The notes: generated by a model not told the origin, from the sequence alone. 34,014 nucleotides of DNA from Chitinophaga pinensis (GCA_945897725.1 CAMDFR010000026.1:1-34014); one strand, 5' to 3'. Shown: positions 1-8,093, counted from the stretch's first letter. Translations and numbers: made by a program.

Positions 1-741
1 TTTTTATTGAAATCTGCTGGCATACTCGCCACCACTATAGCAGTTGCGGGATTAGAGAACAAGAGCTATGCCCTTACTCAACCCATCAGTCAGGAACTAT
101 TATTGCTCGAAAACACAACATTCTTTTTACCTCTTTTACCATATGAATACGGAGCCTTAGAACCACATATAGATAAGTTAACCATGGAAATTCATCATTC
201 CAAACACCACCAATCTTATGTAAACAATCTGAATAAAGCATTAGAAGGATTTGATTTAAGTTCCATAGGAGGCAATAGCTCTTTAGAGAATTTGTTTAAA
301 AACATGTCTAAACTACCAGTATCCATCAGAAATAATGCTGGTGGTCATTTCAATCATTCTATGTTTTGGACAGGTATGAAGGCAAATGCTGGTCTTACGC
401 CCCTAGCAACATTAGGGGAAGAGATCAATGCCACTTTTGGTTCTTTTGAGACGTTCAAAAAACTGTTTACAGATGCTGCCATGAAACGATTTGGTTCTGG
501 TTGGACATGGCTAATCAGAAATGCCAAAGGACAACTAGCCATTTGCTCCACGGCCAACCAAGATAATCCTTTGATGTTCATGGAAGAGATGAAGGATAAT
601 GGCAAACCTATCTTAGCACTAGATGTGTGGGAACACGCCTACTACCTAAAAAATCAAAATAGGAGAGTAGAGTATATTAATTCTTGGTGGAATGTGGTCA
701 ATTGGGAAGCAGCAGAATCTCTTTTTTTTGCTTCCAAATAA
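1..741 (+). CDS. Exported Fe/Mn superoxide dismutase (5' end outside window)
   Basis: Disproportionates superoxide to oxygen and peroxide. Seen: the SOD N-terminal helical domain with the first metal His in MEIHHSKHH, the second in NNAGGHFNHSMFW, then the C-terminal domain with GSGWTWL, NQDNPLM and the Asp/His ligand pair in DVWEHAYYL. Gly-Gly before the second His and Gln in NQDNPL favour manganese or cambialistic use (family knowledge). The reading frame is open to base 1. The first in-window start would be TTG at 7, but the residues FLLKSAGILATTIAVAG look like the hydrophobic part of a Tat signal whose twin-arginine motif would lie just upstream. I therefore treat the gene as partial and the enzyme as periplasmic or exported rather than cytosolic. 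About 60 residues precede the usual SOD core start. It stops at 739-741 and has no visible operon partner downstream. Confidence 0.9.
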   Translation, partial: FLLKSAGILATTIAVAGLENKSYALTQPISQELLLLENTTFFLPLLPYEYGALEPHIDKLTMEIHHSKHHQSYVNNLNKALEGFDLSSIGGNSSLENLFKNMSKLPVSIRNNAGGHFNHSMFWTGMKANAGLTPLATLGEEINATFGSFETFKKLFTDAAMKRFGSGWTWLIRNAKGQLAICSTANQDNPLMFMEEMKDNGKPILALDVWEHAYYLKNQNRRVEYINSWWNVVNWEAAESLFFASK

Positions 742-782
742 ACGAATGCTTCGTCCTTTTTATATTCGATGTTCATTTTTTG

Positions 783-790
783 TATTTTTG
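783..790 (+). promoter_or_regulatory. Bacteroidota -7 box upstream of the thioredoxin-like gene
   Basis: TATTTTTG matches TAnnTTTG exactly and would start transcription about 25 nt before the ATG at 821. No clear TTG is seen at the -33 position. Confidence 0.45.
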
Positions 791-820
791 AACATTCTTG
801 TAGCTTAAATTTAAAAAATT

Positions 821-2269
821 ATGTGGAGCACATTGTCTCATTCATTTTCAAAAAGAACATCAATAAGTAGTAGATGTCATCTTATTCTTACCTTGTTTGT
901 CTTTCTATCATTTAGCGTAAAAGAACTTAAAAGCCAAAGCAAGGATTATCAAATTAATTGCGAGATTAAAGGAATTGATCCTGGATCTACTGTTTTTCTA
1001 TTGTATATTGCTGGAAACACAGAACTAAAAACAGCCAATGCCAATGCAAGTCCTACTGGCAAGGTACAATTTATCTTGTCAGATCCCTTGAAACCAGGCA
1101 CCTACAAGCTTTTAATGCAAAACCAAAAATCCTTTCATTTGCTCATTTCGCATCAACAGCAAATTGATGTATCATGCGAACTCCAAAATCCTATCGCCAC
1201 CATGCAGGTGTTAAATGATGACGAAAACAAATATTATTATCAATACTTAAACACCATCGAAATTCATCAAGGACATATCGACACACTTAAGCATGGATTA
1301 AGGAAAGCCAGAACAACTCAAGACTCCATCGATTTTATAAAAAAAGGTAACGCTGCCATTTTTGCGCAAAATACCTTAAAAAATAATTTCAATAAAGCAC
1401 ATCCATTTCCAATCCTCTCAAGAGTCATCAACTTATCTAAAGAACCTGCCATGTCTGAAGCTCAATTAGCTAAGAATATCAATCCTTCTGCCTACTTATC
1501 GTACTATAAGGATCACTTTTTAGATAATGTAGATTTTAATGATTCCATTACACTGCATCTCACTGAATTCCAAAATAAGTTAAGCATTGATGTACTTCGG
1601 GTGACAAAACAGGACATCAGTAGCGTATGGAAAGAGGTGACGCACATTTTAGAATTATCAAAAAATAATCGCGAAATGTACAATTACCTGGTGCCTTATT
1701 TTACATTCTGCTATGATGGATCAAAGATCAATGGAATGGATGAGATGTTTGTTAAAATGGCGAATAACTATTTTCTGAAAAATCAAACATTTTGGAAAGA
1801 TTCTTTTATGTTGTATAGGATACAAGATCGTGTGAATTTAGCGCTTCCATTGCTCAATGGACATAAGTTACCCCCTATGAATCTTCTAGGAATCGATGAA
1901 ATATGGCATTCGTCTGATGAAGGTATGGCAGATTATACCATTGTAGTTTTCTTCGATCCAGATTGTAAACATTGCATCAAAGATGTACCCATCTTAAAAG
2001 AATATTACGATCAAGTTCATCCATTAGGTGTCAATGTTTATGCTGTTTGCATCGGACCTGATCAGGGAAAATGGAAAGAATTTATCGAGGCTCATCATCT
2101 TGATTGGGTAAACGTGGCTGATTTTGAAAGGAAATTTAATTTACTGAGTGCGTATGATGTCAATTCCTATCCTCAATTTTATTTGCTCGACAAAGAAAAA
2201 AATATTCTTGCTAAAAAAATCGATATCGAAGTACTGAAGCAACTATTGGATAGCCGACTAGGCCGATAA
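821..2269 (+). CDS. Exported TlpA-like thioredoxin-fold protein with DUF4369-like N-terminus
   Basis: Probable periplasmic thiol-disulfide oxidoreductase or redox-sensing protein. Seen: a basic N-terminus followed by a hydrophobic segment (about residues 21-36, LILTLFVFLSFSV), which is a signal peptide or anchor. Then comes a beta-rich domain (about 45-130) resembling DUF4369, a helical middle region, and a C-terminal thioredoxin fold. The latter has FFDPDCKHC (Cys382 and Cys385, a CxxC active site) and the cis-proline segment NSYPQFYLLD. This architecture is common in Bacteroidota. The length of 482 is usual for the class. It stands alone between its own promoter and a 186-bp gap. The natural partner protein is unknown. 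The family is clear; the substrate is not. Confidence 0.85.
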   Translation: MWSTLSHSFSKRTSISSRCHLILTLFVFLSFSVKELKSQSKDYQINCEIKGIDPGSTVFLLYIAGNTELKTANANASPTGKVQFILSDPLKPGTYKLLMQNQKSFHLLISHQQQIDVSCELQNPIATMQVLNDDENKYYYQYLNTIEIHQGHIDTLKHGLRKARTTQDSIDFIKKGNAAIFAQNTLKNNFNKAHPFPILSRVINLSKEPAMSEAQLAKNINPSAYLSYYKDHFLDNVDFNDSITLHLTEFQNKLSIDVLRVTKQDISSVWKEVTHILELSKNNREMYNYLVPYFTFCYDGSKINGMDEMFVKMANNYFLKNQTFWKDSFMLYRIQDRVNLALPLLNGHKLPPMNLLGIDEIWHSSDEGMADYTIVVFFDPDCKHCIKDVPILKEYYDQVHPLGVNVYAVCIGPDQGKWKEFIEAHHLDWVNVADFERKFNLLSAYDVNSYPQFYLLDKEKNILAKKIDIEVLKQLLDSRLGR

Positions 2270-2455
2270 GCCTTCAGCATAAAACAGACCATGCTTTGTG
2301 TATTTGACTCTAACGCTTCACTATTTTTTTGATAGTACTATTTTTTTGTTTAATATTGTTAGAAAATGGCCACATCTAGCCACTTCATATAAACTAATAG
2401 ATGGGCGTATCCGAAAAGCCATACGAGTAGGTCTAACAATAAAAACATAAATAGG

Positions 2456-2704
2456 ATGGAACAAATGAACTCAAACAATTTCAACAATATGCCTAACGTA
2501 GGTAAAGATTGGTTAACCACCTTATTACTTTGTATATTTTTAGGTAATATTGGAATACATCGATTTTATACAGGCCATATTGGAATTGGTATCGCACAAG
2601 TCCTAACACTAGGTGGTTGTGGTATTTGGACACTGGTAGATTTGATTTTCATTGCTACCGATAAGTTCACAGATAGTGAGGGTAATGCATTGGTCAAAAA
2701 ATAA
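2456..2704 (+). CDS. TM2 domain membrane protein
   Basis: Small inner-membrane protein of 82 residues. Seen: an Asn-rich soluble N-terminus (residues 1-16), then two hydrophobic helices with the TM2-family pattern. These are LLCIFLGNIGIHRFYTGH, where the G-x-x-G-x-HRFY motif is the hallmark, followed by GIGIAQVLTLGGCGIWTLVDL. The molecular role of bacterial TM2 proteins is unknown. The 3' end overlaps the start of the DUF2752 gene, so the two are probably co-translated. The ATG at 2456 follows an AT-rich leader containing two T-rich tracts (2321-2348) that resemble imperfect -7 boxes. Confidence 0.85.
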   Translation: MEQMNSNNFNNMPNVGKDWLTTLLLCIFLGNIGIHRFYTGHIGIGIAQVLTLGGCGIWTLVDLIFIATDKFTDSEGNALVKK

Positions 2705-2972
2705 GACCCTTCTCCATCGACTCACTACAGTTAGTATTGTTATATTTCCCTTTTGCCTTTACTTCATTCCCCTAGAATGGCTTCTCAAACAGCATAGTAT
2801 TTGTTTGTTTAAGACTATGACTGGAATGGAATGTTATGGATGCGGTATCACTAGAGCTATATTGTTTGCTATGCATTTTCAATTTAAAACGGCATATCAT
2901 TATAATCCACTCGTTGTATTCGTAATGCCTTTGCTCATTTTTATTTGGATTAAAACACTAAGAAATCAATAG
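2685..2972 (+). CDS. DUF2752 membrane protein
   Basis: Small membrane protein of unknown function. Seen: a first hydrophobic helix (VSIVIFPFCLYFIPLEWLL), then the family signature KTMTGMECYGCGITRAI followed by AYHYNPLVVFV, then a second hydrophobic helix and a basic end (KTLRNQ). I chose ATG 2685 because GAGGG lies just upstream (2679-2683) and it overlaps the TM2 gene by 20 bp. A TTG at 2652 would extend it 11 residues but adds nothing family-like. The first Pro of the usual CPGCG motif is Tyr here. TM2 and DUF2752 genes are often neighbours in Bacteroidota, which supports a paired membrane function (inference). Confidence 0.82.
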   Translation: MHWSKNKTLLHRLTTVSIVIFPFCLYFIPLEWLLKQHSICLFKTMTGMECYGCGITRAILFAMHFQFKTAYHYNPLVVFVMPLLIFIWIKTLRNQ

Positions 2973-3027
2973 CTTGAAGTGTCTTTATAGTGCTTCATTT
3001 GAAGGAGGGATTTCGAGTTCATCAACT

Positions 3028-4374
3028 CTAAGGTTGAATTCTTATCTTTTTTTTCCAATCATAAGTCTTTAAGAAAATATAGGATAGGATGGCAATAATT
3101 AACCAATAGATAATTTCTGTACTCCATGCCCATGCTAAATTTATACTGGTATAATGAAATAGAAAATAGGTATAAACGATATATAAAATGATGGAGATAA
3201 TTTCTATAGTCAAGGAAATCAAGGTAGAGCCTATGCTAACAATCACATTGAACATAATGAGACTAACAGCCATCATCAACATGGCGGCATAGACGACATA
3301 TAAAGCTTCTAAGCAATCTTTGGTATATTCTGTTTTGCCAGATATCAGTTCAATCCAGAATGCTGGGAAAGGCAATAAAATGGCAATCATCACCATCGTT
3401 ACCCCAACGCTCACAACGATAAATCTTTTAGTTATTTTAGAAATCTCATCAGCTTTTCCTTGTCCAGTCATATTACCTATGACGGTATTGACACTATTGG
3501 CAAGCGACCATACGGGAACAGCGAAAAACTGATAGATTGGCTTCAATAAATTAGAGACAGCTAAATCGTGTTTCCCCATGATGTTTTCTATGCAAGAGAA
3601 AAAGTAAATCCAAGAAATAAATCCAATAAATGTTTGGCCTACAATTGGCAAACCCATTCTGAGCAACTCTTTTATCTCTAACTTGTCTATGCTTTTAAAA
3701 TGTAGTAATTGATGATTTTTAAAACCTTTCACCATCATTATTCCGAAGAGTAAAACGAAGATGGAAATAACTTCTGCTAGGGTAGAAGCAAGGCCAGAGC
3801 CCGCTACCCCCATCTGAGGTATCCCCCAATGGCCAAAGACAAGCAACCAATTGAGTAAAATATTGGAGCCACACATCACCAACATTGCTAAACCAGGATA
3901 GATGGTCTTTCCAATTCCACTAAAATAAGAAATCAATACAACACCAAAATAATTGAAGAAAATACCCGGCGTTCTATATTTTAAGAAGATCGCACCTGTT
4001 TTGATGAGAACAGGATCCTTAATGAAAATACTGAGAAAGTATTCCGGAAAGAAAAATAAAACAACAAATAAAACAACTGCAAGGGCAAGTAAGAGAATAA
4101 TAGAATTGTCAACAATATTTCCAATGCGAGCCTCATTTCGTTCGCCCATTCTCTTGGCTACCAAAATTTGAACACCCTTAGAAAACGAATAGCCAATCAC
4201 CACCAAAAGCATGTAAAACATAGCAATATATCCAACAGTAGCCAAGGCGGTTTCATCCAAGCGACTCATAAACATCGTGTCGGTAATGGCTATAAAAGTA
4301 TGGCTAGCATTCGCAAGGAGCAGCGGCGCTGTTAAGACAAAAATTTCTTTATAACTACCTTTTAATTGAGCCAT
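3028..4374 (-). CDS. MATE-family multidrug/metabolite exporter
   Basis: Polytopic inner-membrane antiporter of 448 residues, the usual MATE length, with about 12 hydrophobic helices. Seen: the N-terminal half begins APLLLANASHTFIAITDTMFMSRL and continues through ALATVGYIAMFYMLLVVIGYSFSKGVQILVAKRMG, typical of MATE helices 1 and 2. The second half starts at RMGLPIVGQTFIGFISWIYFF, the internal pseudo-repeat. MATE proteins export cationic drugs or metabolites using Na+ or H+; the substrate here cannot be read. The ATG shares one base with the stop of the upstream thioesterase gene (TAATG at 4376-4372), so translation is probably coupled. Confidence 0.9.
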   Translation of the reverse strand: MAQLKGSYKEIFVLTAPLLLANASHTFIAITDTMFMSRLDETALATVGYIAMFYMLLVVIGYSFSKGVQILVAKRMGERNEARIGNIVDNSIILLLALAVVLFVVLFFFPEYFLSIFIKDPVLIKTGAIFLKYRTPGIFFNYFGVVLISYFSGIGKTIYPGLAMLVMCGSNILLNWLLVFGHWGIPQMGVAGSGLASTLAEVISIFVLLFGIMMVKGFKNHQLLHFKSIDKLEIKELLRMGLPIVGQTFIGFISWIYFFSCIENIMGKHDLAVSNLLKPIYQFFAVPVWSLANSVNTVIGNMTGQGKADEISKITKRFIVVSVGVTMVMIAILLPFPAFWIELISGKTEYTKDCLEALYVVYAAMLMMAVSLIMFNVIVSIGSTLISLTIEIISIILYIVYTYFLFHYTSINLAWAWSTEIIYWLIIAILSYIFLKTYDWKKKIRIQP

Positions 4375-4814
4375 TATGCTTTGATATCAATCACTGCCAT
4401 GGTTGAACTGGCTTTTGCAATGAGGACTTCTTTGCCTTCTTTTATCGTAAAGATTTCAGCCTCACAAAAATGAAATTTTTTTCCAGGTTTAATCACTTTT
4501 CCTCGCGCAATAATACGATCTCCTATGCCTCTTGTAAAGTAGGAGATTTTAATCTCGACAGTCATCACGCGCTGACCGGCTTCCACCAAAGAATATGCCG
4601 CAAAGCCACATGCCATATCAGCAAAAGCAGAGGTGATGCCACCATGTACAAAGCCATCTTGCTGTTGCATATAGGTCTGAAAGTCCGTTTCTGCTTCTAT
4701 AATTCCTTCCTCAATTTTTGTGATGTTAAAATCAACATGCTTCGAAAAGTGGTTGCTACCAAGCTTATCCAAGACATATTGTTTATAATCCTTGTTTTTT
4801 GATTTTATCTCCAT
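4374..4814 (-). CDS. PaaI-family hotdog thioesterase
   Basis: Cytosolic acyl-CoA thioesterase of about 146 residues. Seen: the hotdog-fold signature DGFVHGGITSAFADMACGFA, with HGG and the following Asp being the expected catalytic/structural residues, and later VEIKISYFTRGIGDRIIARG and KKFHFCEAEIF. I prefer ATG 4814 (MEIKSKN) over the in-frame TTG at 4826, which only adds RCN. First gene of a two-gene minus-strand unit with the MATE exporter. A hydrolase plus exporter pair could release a metabolite, but that is inference. The CoA ester it cleaves is unknown. Confidence 0.85.
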   Translation of the reverse strand: MEIKSKNKDYKQYVLDKLGSNHFSKHVDFNITKIEEGIIEAETDFQTYMQQQDGFVHGGITSAFADMACGFAAYSLVEAGQRVMTVEIKISYFTRGIGDRIIARGKVIKPGKKFHFCEAEIFTIKEGKEVLIAKASSTMAVIDIKA

Positions 4815-5157
4815 ATTACATCGCAAGATAAGAATAATTTAGAAGAGCTGATTGTTCCGTGAAAGGATTCCATAGCTTTACTTTTGTTGTTAGTCCTCTT
4901 GCGTTCCTGATTCTCAATTCAAGTGTTTGTACATAAATTAGTTAGCTTCTGTCTATTTTTAACAAGTTAGGCCTAAAATGATGTGTATAAATCATAGTAA
5001 AAGTAAATTTTATTGATTACTTTTGTACTTAAACGAAACCTACTGAAATACCGTTTGGCGGATTTCCTTCTATAAAACGACTCACTCCTATATTGTCTGC
5101 ATGATGCAGGCGCTTTGGCTTTTTAATTTATTGTAAAATAAGTAAAACTAAACCACT
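4815..5157. other. Divergent intergenic region before the squalene genes
   Basis: 343 bp with no convincing gene, lying between the minus-strand thioesterase and the plus-strand squalene synthase. It holds the -7 box described separately (5018-5025), leaving a leader of roughly 125 nt. That leader contains a tight inverted repeat CTGCAT-G-ATGCAG (5097-5109). I see no known riboswitch. Confidence 0.6.
5018..5025 (+). promoter_or_regulatory. -7 box of the squalene synthase/monooxygenase operon
   Basis: TACTTTTG fits TAnnTTTG exactly. Transcription would begin near 5032, giving a leader of about 125 nt before ATG 5158. No good -33 TTG is visible at the expected spacing. Confidence 0.45.
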
Positions 5158-6348
5158 ATGGTAAAGGAGTTATTCAATTCATTCATTCATCCTTGGGAAA
5201 TCAAGGCAATGTATAATCTGAAATTCAGAGACAAAATCAGACAACCTAAAAAACCATTGGTTGAACTCATCGATGGTCTAGATGACAGAGATTTCTGTTA
5301 CACCGCATTAACAAAGGTTTCGCGATCATTTGCAGTGGTGATTCAACAATTACCTGAGGATTTAAAAGACCCCGTTTGTGTGTTCTATCTCATATTGCGT
5401 GGACTAGATTCTATCGAAGATGATATGGATTTTGCGCAGGAGCCTAAACTATTATTGCTAAGAAGTTTTTATGAAAAATGTGAAATCAATAACTGGAATA
5501 TAGAAGGAGTCGGTGATTCAGAAGATTACAGGGTACTTCTCAAGCACTTCGAAAAAGTGATTGGTCTTTATTTGTCATTGAAACCTTCTTACCGAAAAGT
5601 GATTTCTGATATCACCAAAAGAATGGGCAATGGAATGGCAGACTTCGCTGAGAAAAAAGTATATAGTTTGGATGACTATAATTTGTATTGCCATTATGTA
5701 GCCGGATTGGTGGGTATAGGTTTGTCTGGCTTGTTCTCGGCGTCTACTCTAGAATCTCCAATGCTAGAAACAGAGGAAAGATTATCAAACTCTATGGGTT
5801 TATTTCTACAAAAAACAAATATCATTAGAGATTATCATGAGGATCTACATTCTGGTAGGATCTTTTGGCCTGGTGAGGTTTGGGATAAATACAGCAGCGA
5901 AATTGGAGATTTTGAAAAAGCACCAACACAAGCATCTTCAATGGCTTGCCTCAATCATTTAGTGCTTGACGCGATGCAGCATGTGGAGGATAGCTTAGAG
6001 TATATGTCGATGTTGCATAACAAACAAATTTTTAGATTCTGTGCTATTCCGCAGGTAATGGCTATTGCCACCCTAGCAAAAGTCTTCAATAATTCAAAAG
6101 TCTTTACAAGTAATGTAAAAATACGAAAAGGATTAGGCGCCAAATTGATGTATTATACCAATGATATGAGCAATTTAAGGTTTGAGTTTCACAAGTGTTT
6201 GCTAGATATTGAAAACAAGTTAAATCCGCTAGATCCTCATTATTTAGTTACAAAAAACAAGGTCGAATATTTATTAAATATCACTTCAAAAGAATGGAAA
6301 AATCCCTACTATGGCATTCAATATAAATTATATAGAATGGTTTCTTGA
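5158..6348 (+). CDS. Squalene synthase, eukaryote type (farnesyl-diphosphate farnesyltransferase)
   Basis: Condenses two farnesyl diphosphates through presqualene diphosphate to squalene, using NADPH. Seen in order: SRSFAVVIQQLP (residues 55-66); the first Asp-rich motif DSIEDDM (84-90); CHYVAGLVGIGLSGLFSAS (about 179-197); SMGLFLQKTNIIRDYHED with the second Asp-rich motif at 225-229; and FRFCAIPQVMAIATLA. These blocks match human/yeast squalene synthase as I remember it almost residue for residue. They are unlike bacterial HpnC/HpnD or phytoene synthases. The C-terminal membrane helix of the eukaryotic enzymes is absent (396 residues), so the enzyme is probably soluble or peripheral. The gene is followed 44 bp later by squalene monooxygenase, which fixes the role. 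Confidence 0.95.
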   Translation: MVKELFNSFIHPWEIKAMYNLKFRDKIRQPKKPLVELIDGLDDRDFCYTALTKVSRSFAVVIQQLPEDLKDPVCVFYLILRGLDSIEDDMDFAQEPKLLLLRSFYEKCEINNWNIEGVGDSEDYRVLLKHFEKVIGLYLSLKPSYRKVISDITKRMGNGMADFAEKKVYSLDDYNLYCHYVAGLVGIGLSGLFSASTLESPMLETEERLSNSMGLFLQKTNIIRDYHEDLHSGRIFWPGEVWDKYSSEIGDFEKAPTQASSMACLNHLVLDAMQHVEDSLEYMSMLHNKQIFRFCAIPQVMAIATLAKVFNNSKVFTSNVKIRKGLGAKLMYYTNDMSNLRFEFHKCLLDIENKLNPLDPHYLVTKNKVEYLLNITSKEWKNPYYGIQYKLYRMVS

Positions 6349-6392
6349 CTGTTTGGAGCATGGTAGTTTTTTAATCGATTAAATCATACGTA

Positions 6393-7769
6393 ATGAATAA
6401 TAATAAATTTGATGTTTGCATTATTGGTGCAGGAGTGGCTGGAGGGACTTTAGCGGCATACTTAGGTGCTAGTGGAAAAAAAGTAATGGTGATTGAGAAA
6501 ATGATGGGAGAGTCTGATAAAATCATCGGCGAATTGTTACAGCCTGGCGGTGTGGAAATGCTACATAATATGAACTTACAGCATTTGATAGAAGGTATCG
6601 ATGCACAAATTGTTACCGGATATGGCTTATTTTATAAAGAAGAAAGAATTCAAGTGAGCTATCCAACCAAAGAAGGTAAGGTTTTTACTGGAAGAGGTTT
6701 TAGATATGGAAAATTTATCAGCTCCATCAGAAAAAATCTAAAATCAATTCCTAATGTTACCGTGGTAGAAGGCAATGTCATAGAGCTCATAGAAGCAGAG
6801 GGTAAAGTGATTGGCGTAAAATATATTGACAAACATAGTGACGAAGAGATTTTCGTAGAAGCCTATCTAACCATTGCTTGTGATGGCTCTGGCTCTCTTT
6901 TTAGAAAAAAACTCAGCGATGCAGCTCAAACGGTAAGCAGTCATTTTTTAGGCCTAGAAGTTAAAAATGAAAACCTACCATATCATGGACATGGCCATGT
7001 GATGTTATTAGATCCGTCTCCATGTTTATGTTACCCTATTTCTTCTGAAGTATGTAGGGTATTGATCGATTTTCCTACCACAGTTGCACCAAGAAAGAGC
7101 GAAGAATTGGTCACTTATTTAAAAGAAAAAATAGCCCCACAATTTCCAGAAGAAATCAGACAAAATTTACTCATGGCTATTGATGAAGGAAAATTTAAAA
7201 TCATGCCGGCAAGCCTTGTTCCTGCTCGTCCAAAGCTTATCAAAGGCGCTATTCTTTTAGGCGATTCATTTAATATGCGACATCCCTTGACTGGTGGTGG
7301 TATGACAGTTGCCCTCACGGATGTTTACACCATAACGAATCTGATCAAAAATATTGATCTAACGAATGACCAAATACTCACAAGTGCAATTAAAGAATTC
7401 TACGAGAAACATCATTACAATAATGCTTCTATCAATATTCTAGCGGATGCCTTGTATGGAGTGATGTTGGATCCTCAATTGAAGCAAGCTTGTTTCGAAT
7501 ACTTAAAAAGAGGAAATGGCTATGCTGCCGAACCTATCACGCTGTTATCTGCCATTAGTAGAAAGAGAAGCACACTGCTCAAGCATTTCTTCAGTGTTGC
7601 CTTTTTTGGTGTCAACGACAATTTAAAGTATCCAACACCCTCAAATGTTGGGAAGGCTTTCAATATGATTAAAAATGCCTTACAAATTTTAAATCCACTG
7701 ATGTTGAATGAACAACCAGGTGTTGTCGTAAAGTCTGCACTCAAAGTAACAGAAGCGATTTTAAAGTAG
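6393..7769 (+). CDS. Squalene monooxygenase (squalene epoxidase)
   Basis: FAD enzyme converting squalene to (S)-2,3-oxidosqualene with O2, the entry step to sterols. Seen: Rossmann motif IIGAGVAGGTLAA (GxGxxG at 12-17) and Glu35 for FAD ribose. Next come IIGELLQPGG (about 44-53, a family hallmark), the DG motif ACDGSGSLFRKKL, and SSHFLGLEV. Then KIMPASLVPARP and GDSFNMRHPLTGGGMTVAL (from residue 290), the FAD-binding GD motif in the exact squalene-epoxidase form. C-terminal ACFEYLKRGNG and a hydrophobic stretch likely mediate membrane contact. The N-terminal transmembrane helix of the animal enzyme is missing. Length 458 fits. Last gene of a two-gene operon ending at the terminator 7803-7833. 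Confidence 0.95.
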   Translation: MNNNKFDVCIIGAGVAGGTLAAYLGASGKKVMVIEKMMGESDKIIGELLQPGGVEMLHNMNLQHLIEGIDAQIVTGYGLFYKEERIQVSYPTKEGKVFTGRGFRYGKFISSIRKNLKSIPNVTVVEGNVIELIEAEGKVIGVKYIDKHSDEEIFVEAYLTIACDGSGSLFRKKLSDAAQTVSSHFLGLEVKNENLPYHGHGHVMLLDPSPCLCYPISSEVCRVLIDFPTTVAPRKSEELVTYLKEKIAPQFPEEIRQNLLMAIDEGKFKIMPASLVPARPKLIKGAILLGDSFNMRHPLTGGGMTVALTDVYTITNLIKNIDLTNDQILTSAIKEFYEKHHYNNASINILADALYGVMLDPQLKQACFEYLKRGNGYAAEPITLLSAISRKRSTLLKHFFSVAFFGVNDNLKYPTPSNVGKAFNMIKNALQILNPLMLNEQPGVVVKSALKVTEAILK

Positions 7770-7802
7770 AAAAGTTTGAGAAAAATATCAGTTGACATAA
7801 AT

Positions 7803-7833
7803 AAAAAAAGCGTTCAAATTGAACGCTTTTTTT
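7803..7833. terminator. Bidirectional intrinsic terminator after the squalene operon
   Basis: AAAAAAA-GCGTTCAA-A-TTGAACGC-TTTTTTT: an 8-bp perfect stem flanked by 7 A and 7 T, so it can stop transcripts from both strands. It separates the plus-strand squalene operon from the minus-strand tRNAs. Confidence 0.9.
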
Positions 7834-7834
7834 G

Positions 7835-7920
7835 TACCCGGGGCGGGACTTGAACCCGCACAGACATTGCTGCCTACAGGATTTTAAGTCCTGCGTGTCT
7901 ACCAGTTTCACCACCCGGGC
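7835..7920 (-). tRNA. tRNA-Leu (UAA)
   Basis: On the minus strand the acceptor stem is GCCCGGG/CCCGGGT with discriminator A. The anticodon arm reads CAGGA-CTTAAAA-TCCTG (anticodon TAA), followed by a long variable arm typical of tRNA-Leu and a GGTTCAAGTCC T-arm. It is 86 nt long. CCA is not encoded. The 3' end lies directly on the bidirectional terminator. Confidence 0.95.
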
Positions 7921-7938
7921 CTATTGGCCTAAAATAAT

Positions 7939-7962
7939 AAAAGTTTGGTTTCCCAAACTTTT
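7939..7962. terminator. Hairpin between the two tRNA genes
   Basis: AAAAGTTTGG-TTTC-CCAAACTTTT is a 10-bp perfect stem with a 4-nt loop. Read on the minus strand it is followed by a T-rich tract, so it could end or process the tRNA-Gly transcript before tRNA-Leu. Confidence 0.55.
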
Positions 7963-7966
7963 AAAA

Positions 7967-8042
<76 letters not shown>

Positions 8043-8064
8043 ATTAATTAATCAGAACGGGTTG

Positions 8065-8093
8065 CAAATATAGAAAACTTATTTTTTTTACAA
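8065..8093 (-). promoter_or_regulatory. Promoter of the tRNA-Gly/tRNA-Leu unit
   Basis: On the minus strand: TTG (8093-8091), an 18-bp spacer, then TATATTTG (8072-8065). This is a full match to the Bacteroidota -33/-7 promoter, about 22 bp before the tRNA-Gly 5' end. It is the best promoter in the window. Confidence 0.75.

Noticed and set aside
5158..6348. Phytoene synthase or HpnC/HpnD
   Set aside because: Motif wording (LQKTNIIRDY, FCAIPQVMAIA, VAGLVGIGLS) is that of squalene synthase, and the next gene is squalene monooxygenase, not a carotenoid desaturase.
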